From Sinorhizobium mexicanum (GTDB taxonomy: Bacteria; Pseudomonadota; Alphaproteobacteria; Rhizobiales; Rhizobiaceae): a stretch of DNA of 64,000 bases. The position numbers and the translations under genes are program-made. Numbering within the stretch: the stretch's first letter is position 1; each line of letters begins with the position of its first letter. The stretch covers positions 248,001 through 312,000 of the forward strand of contig NZ_CP041239.1 of the NCBI RefSeq assembly GCF_013488225.1, in the 5' to 3' direction. Under the pieces are notes generated by a model. The model was not told the DNA's origin. It ran no database searches and saw nothing but the letters and a program-made list of their open reading frames with translations. Positions 63,379 to 64,000 of this stretch are shown here, one piece after another.

Positions 63379-64000
63379 ATGCAAACAAAACCTTTCCGTA
63401 TCGGTACGCGCGGCAGTCCGCTGGCGCTCGCACAAGCCCATGAGGCACGTGACCGTTTGATGTCGGCCCACGGCCTTCCCGAGGAAATGTTTGAGATCGT
63501 CGTGCTCACGACGCGCGGCGACCGCATTACCGACCGGTCGCTTGCCGAGATCGGCGGCAAGGGGCTCTTCACGGAAGAGCTTGAAGCGAAGCTCTTTGCC
63601 GGTGACCTGGATTTTGCCGTTCATTCGGCCAAGGACATGCCGACGATTCTTCCGGAGGGACTCCATCTTTCGGCATATCTGCCGCGCGAGGACATCCGTG
63701 ACGCTTTCATCGGGCGGACCGCTCGCAAGCTGGTCGAGTTGCCCAGTGGCGCGACTGTCGGCTCCTCGTCGCTGCGTCGGCAGGCATTGATCCGCCGTTT
63801 GCGGCCCGACATCAACGTTATCACCTTTCGAGGTCTGGTCGATACCCGGTTGCGCAAAGTGGAGGACGGTCAGGTCGACGCTACACTGCTGGCGGTCGCA
63901 GGGCTGAAGCGACTCGGGAAGGTAGGCGTCATCACCGAGCTTCTCGGACCCGAAGACTTTCCGCCTGCCCCGGCTCAGGGCGCCATCGGCCTCGAGAGCC
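63379..64000 (+). CDS. hemC: hydroxymethylbilane synthase (partial, runs off the window)
   Basis: The first 207 residues of porphobilinogen deaminase, which joins four porphobilinogen units into hydroxymethylbilane. [20 protein letters not shown] opens the protein. [40 protein letters not shown] and [14 protein letters not shown] carry the substrate contacts and the catalytic Asp, and [20 protein letters not shown] with [20 protein letters not shown] follows. The cofactor-binding Cys near residue 245 lies beyond the window. ATG 63379 starts five bases after the broken LuxR gene, with only a weak AAGCGG before it. Confidence 0.96.
   Translation, partial: MQTKPFRIGTRGSPLALAQAHEARDRLMSAHGLPEEMFEIVVLTTRGDRITDRSLAEIGGKGLFTEELEAKLFAGDLDFAVHSAKDMPTILPEGLHLSAYLPREDIRDAFIGRTARKLVELPSGATVGSSSLRRQALIRRLRPDINVITFRGLVDTRLRKVEDGQVDATLLAVAGLKRLGKVGVITELLGPEDFPPAPAQGAIGLES

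Noticed and set aside
1..64000. CRISPR arrays, tRNA or rRNA genes
   Set aside because: No regularly spaced short repeats and no cloverleaf or ribosomal sequence seen by reading; a computed search could still find a missed tRNA.

Overview
The window looks like DNA of an alphaproteobacterium of the order Rhizobiales, most likely Rhizobiaceae. The basis is GC-rich codon use, an ALA synthase of the alphaproteobacterial type, the split ccmIEFH and ccmCDG arrangement, HemJ instead of HemG/HemY, FixJ-like and multi-PAS regulators, and many rhizobial-type accessory genes. The density of broken genes (at least 15 recognisable gene remnants plus IS66 and IS110 debris) suggests an accessory replicon or a decaying island rather than conserved chromosome; this is inference.

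Layout. 0-13 kb: end of a glycoamylase-like protein, a broken GST gene, an AraC regulator, a two-component cluster (FixJ-like regulator, single-domain receiver, four-PAS histidine kinase), a GST / YghU / SDR operon flanked by GST and peroxiredoxin remnants, a ClC antiporter, and a sulfite-oxidase-like / ferredoxin-reductase pair with a broken OsmC gene. 13-18 kb: WrbA, LysR, MarR-DUF417 operon and several tiny membrane-peptide ORFs. 18-27.6 kb: hemA-ccmIEFH on the plus strand, convergent with ccmCDG on the minus strand across an IS66 remnant, then a cytochrome P460-family gene (A). 27.6-36 kb: MsrA, LysR, peroxiredoxin, DUF3095, an IS110 remnant, a truncated ECF sigma factor, a DUF427 gene, a second AraC paralogue and an EgtD remnant. 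36.6-42.4 kb: an RND efflux pair and an orphan ABC binding protein, flanked by intergenic repeats of Bradyrhizobium style. 42.7-50.4 kb: P460-family gene B, a tandem pair of quinone reductases, a two-subunit molybdenum hydroxylase, a sigma-factor remnant, a peroxiredoxin and Dps. 50.5-64 kb: GMC oxidoreductase, a broken siderophore-type ABC ATPase, hemE-hemJ, an intact P460 A-B operon, an SbcC remnant, a Prc protease, a second IS66 remnant, hemF, a histidine kinase, a broken LuxR gene and the start of hemC.

Functional theme. Genes for heme synthesis (hemA, hemE, hemJ, hemF, hemC), for covalent heme attachment (ccmI, E, F, H, C, D, G) and for four CXXCH proteins of the P460 type lie together. 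ccmA, ccmB, hemB, hemD and hemH are not in the window. The most striking non-coding signal is a 74-82 bp element with inverted-repeat ends (GTCGC...GCGAC). It occurs four times, plus a degenerate fifth copy, always in the direction of transcription and 50-230 bp upstream of hemA, ccmC and each P460 transcription unit. It may be a shared control element or RNA leader of a heme / cytochrome P460 module. A second element (about 45-85 bp) recurs three times about 100 bp upstream of unrelated start codons. The P460 A-B pair exists intact at 55-56.4 kb, and as separated near-identical A and B copies at 26.6 and 42.7 kb that share a 20-bp junction sequence.
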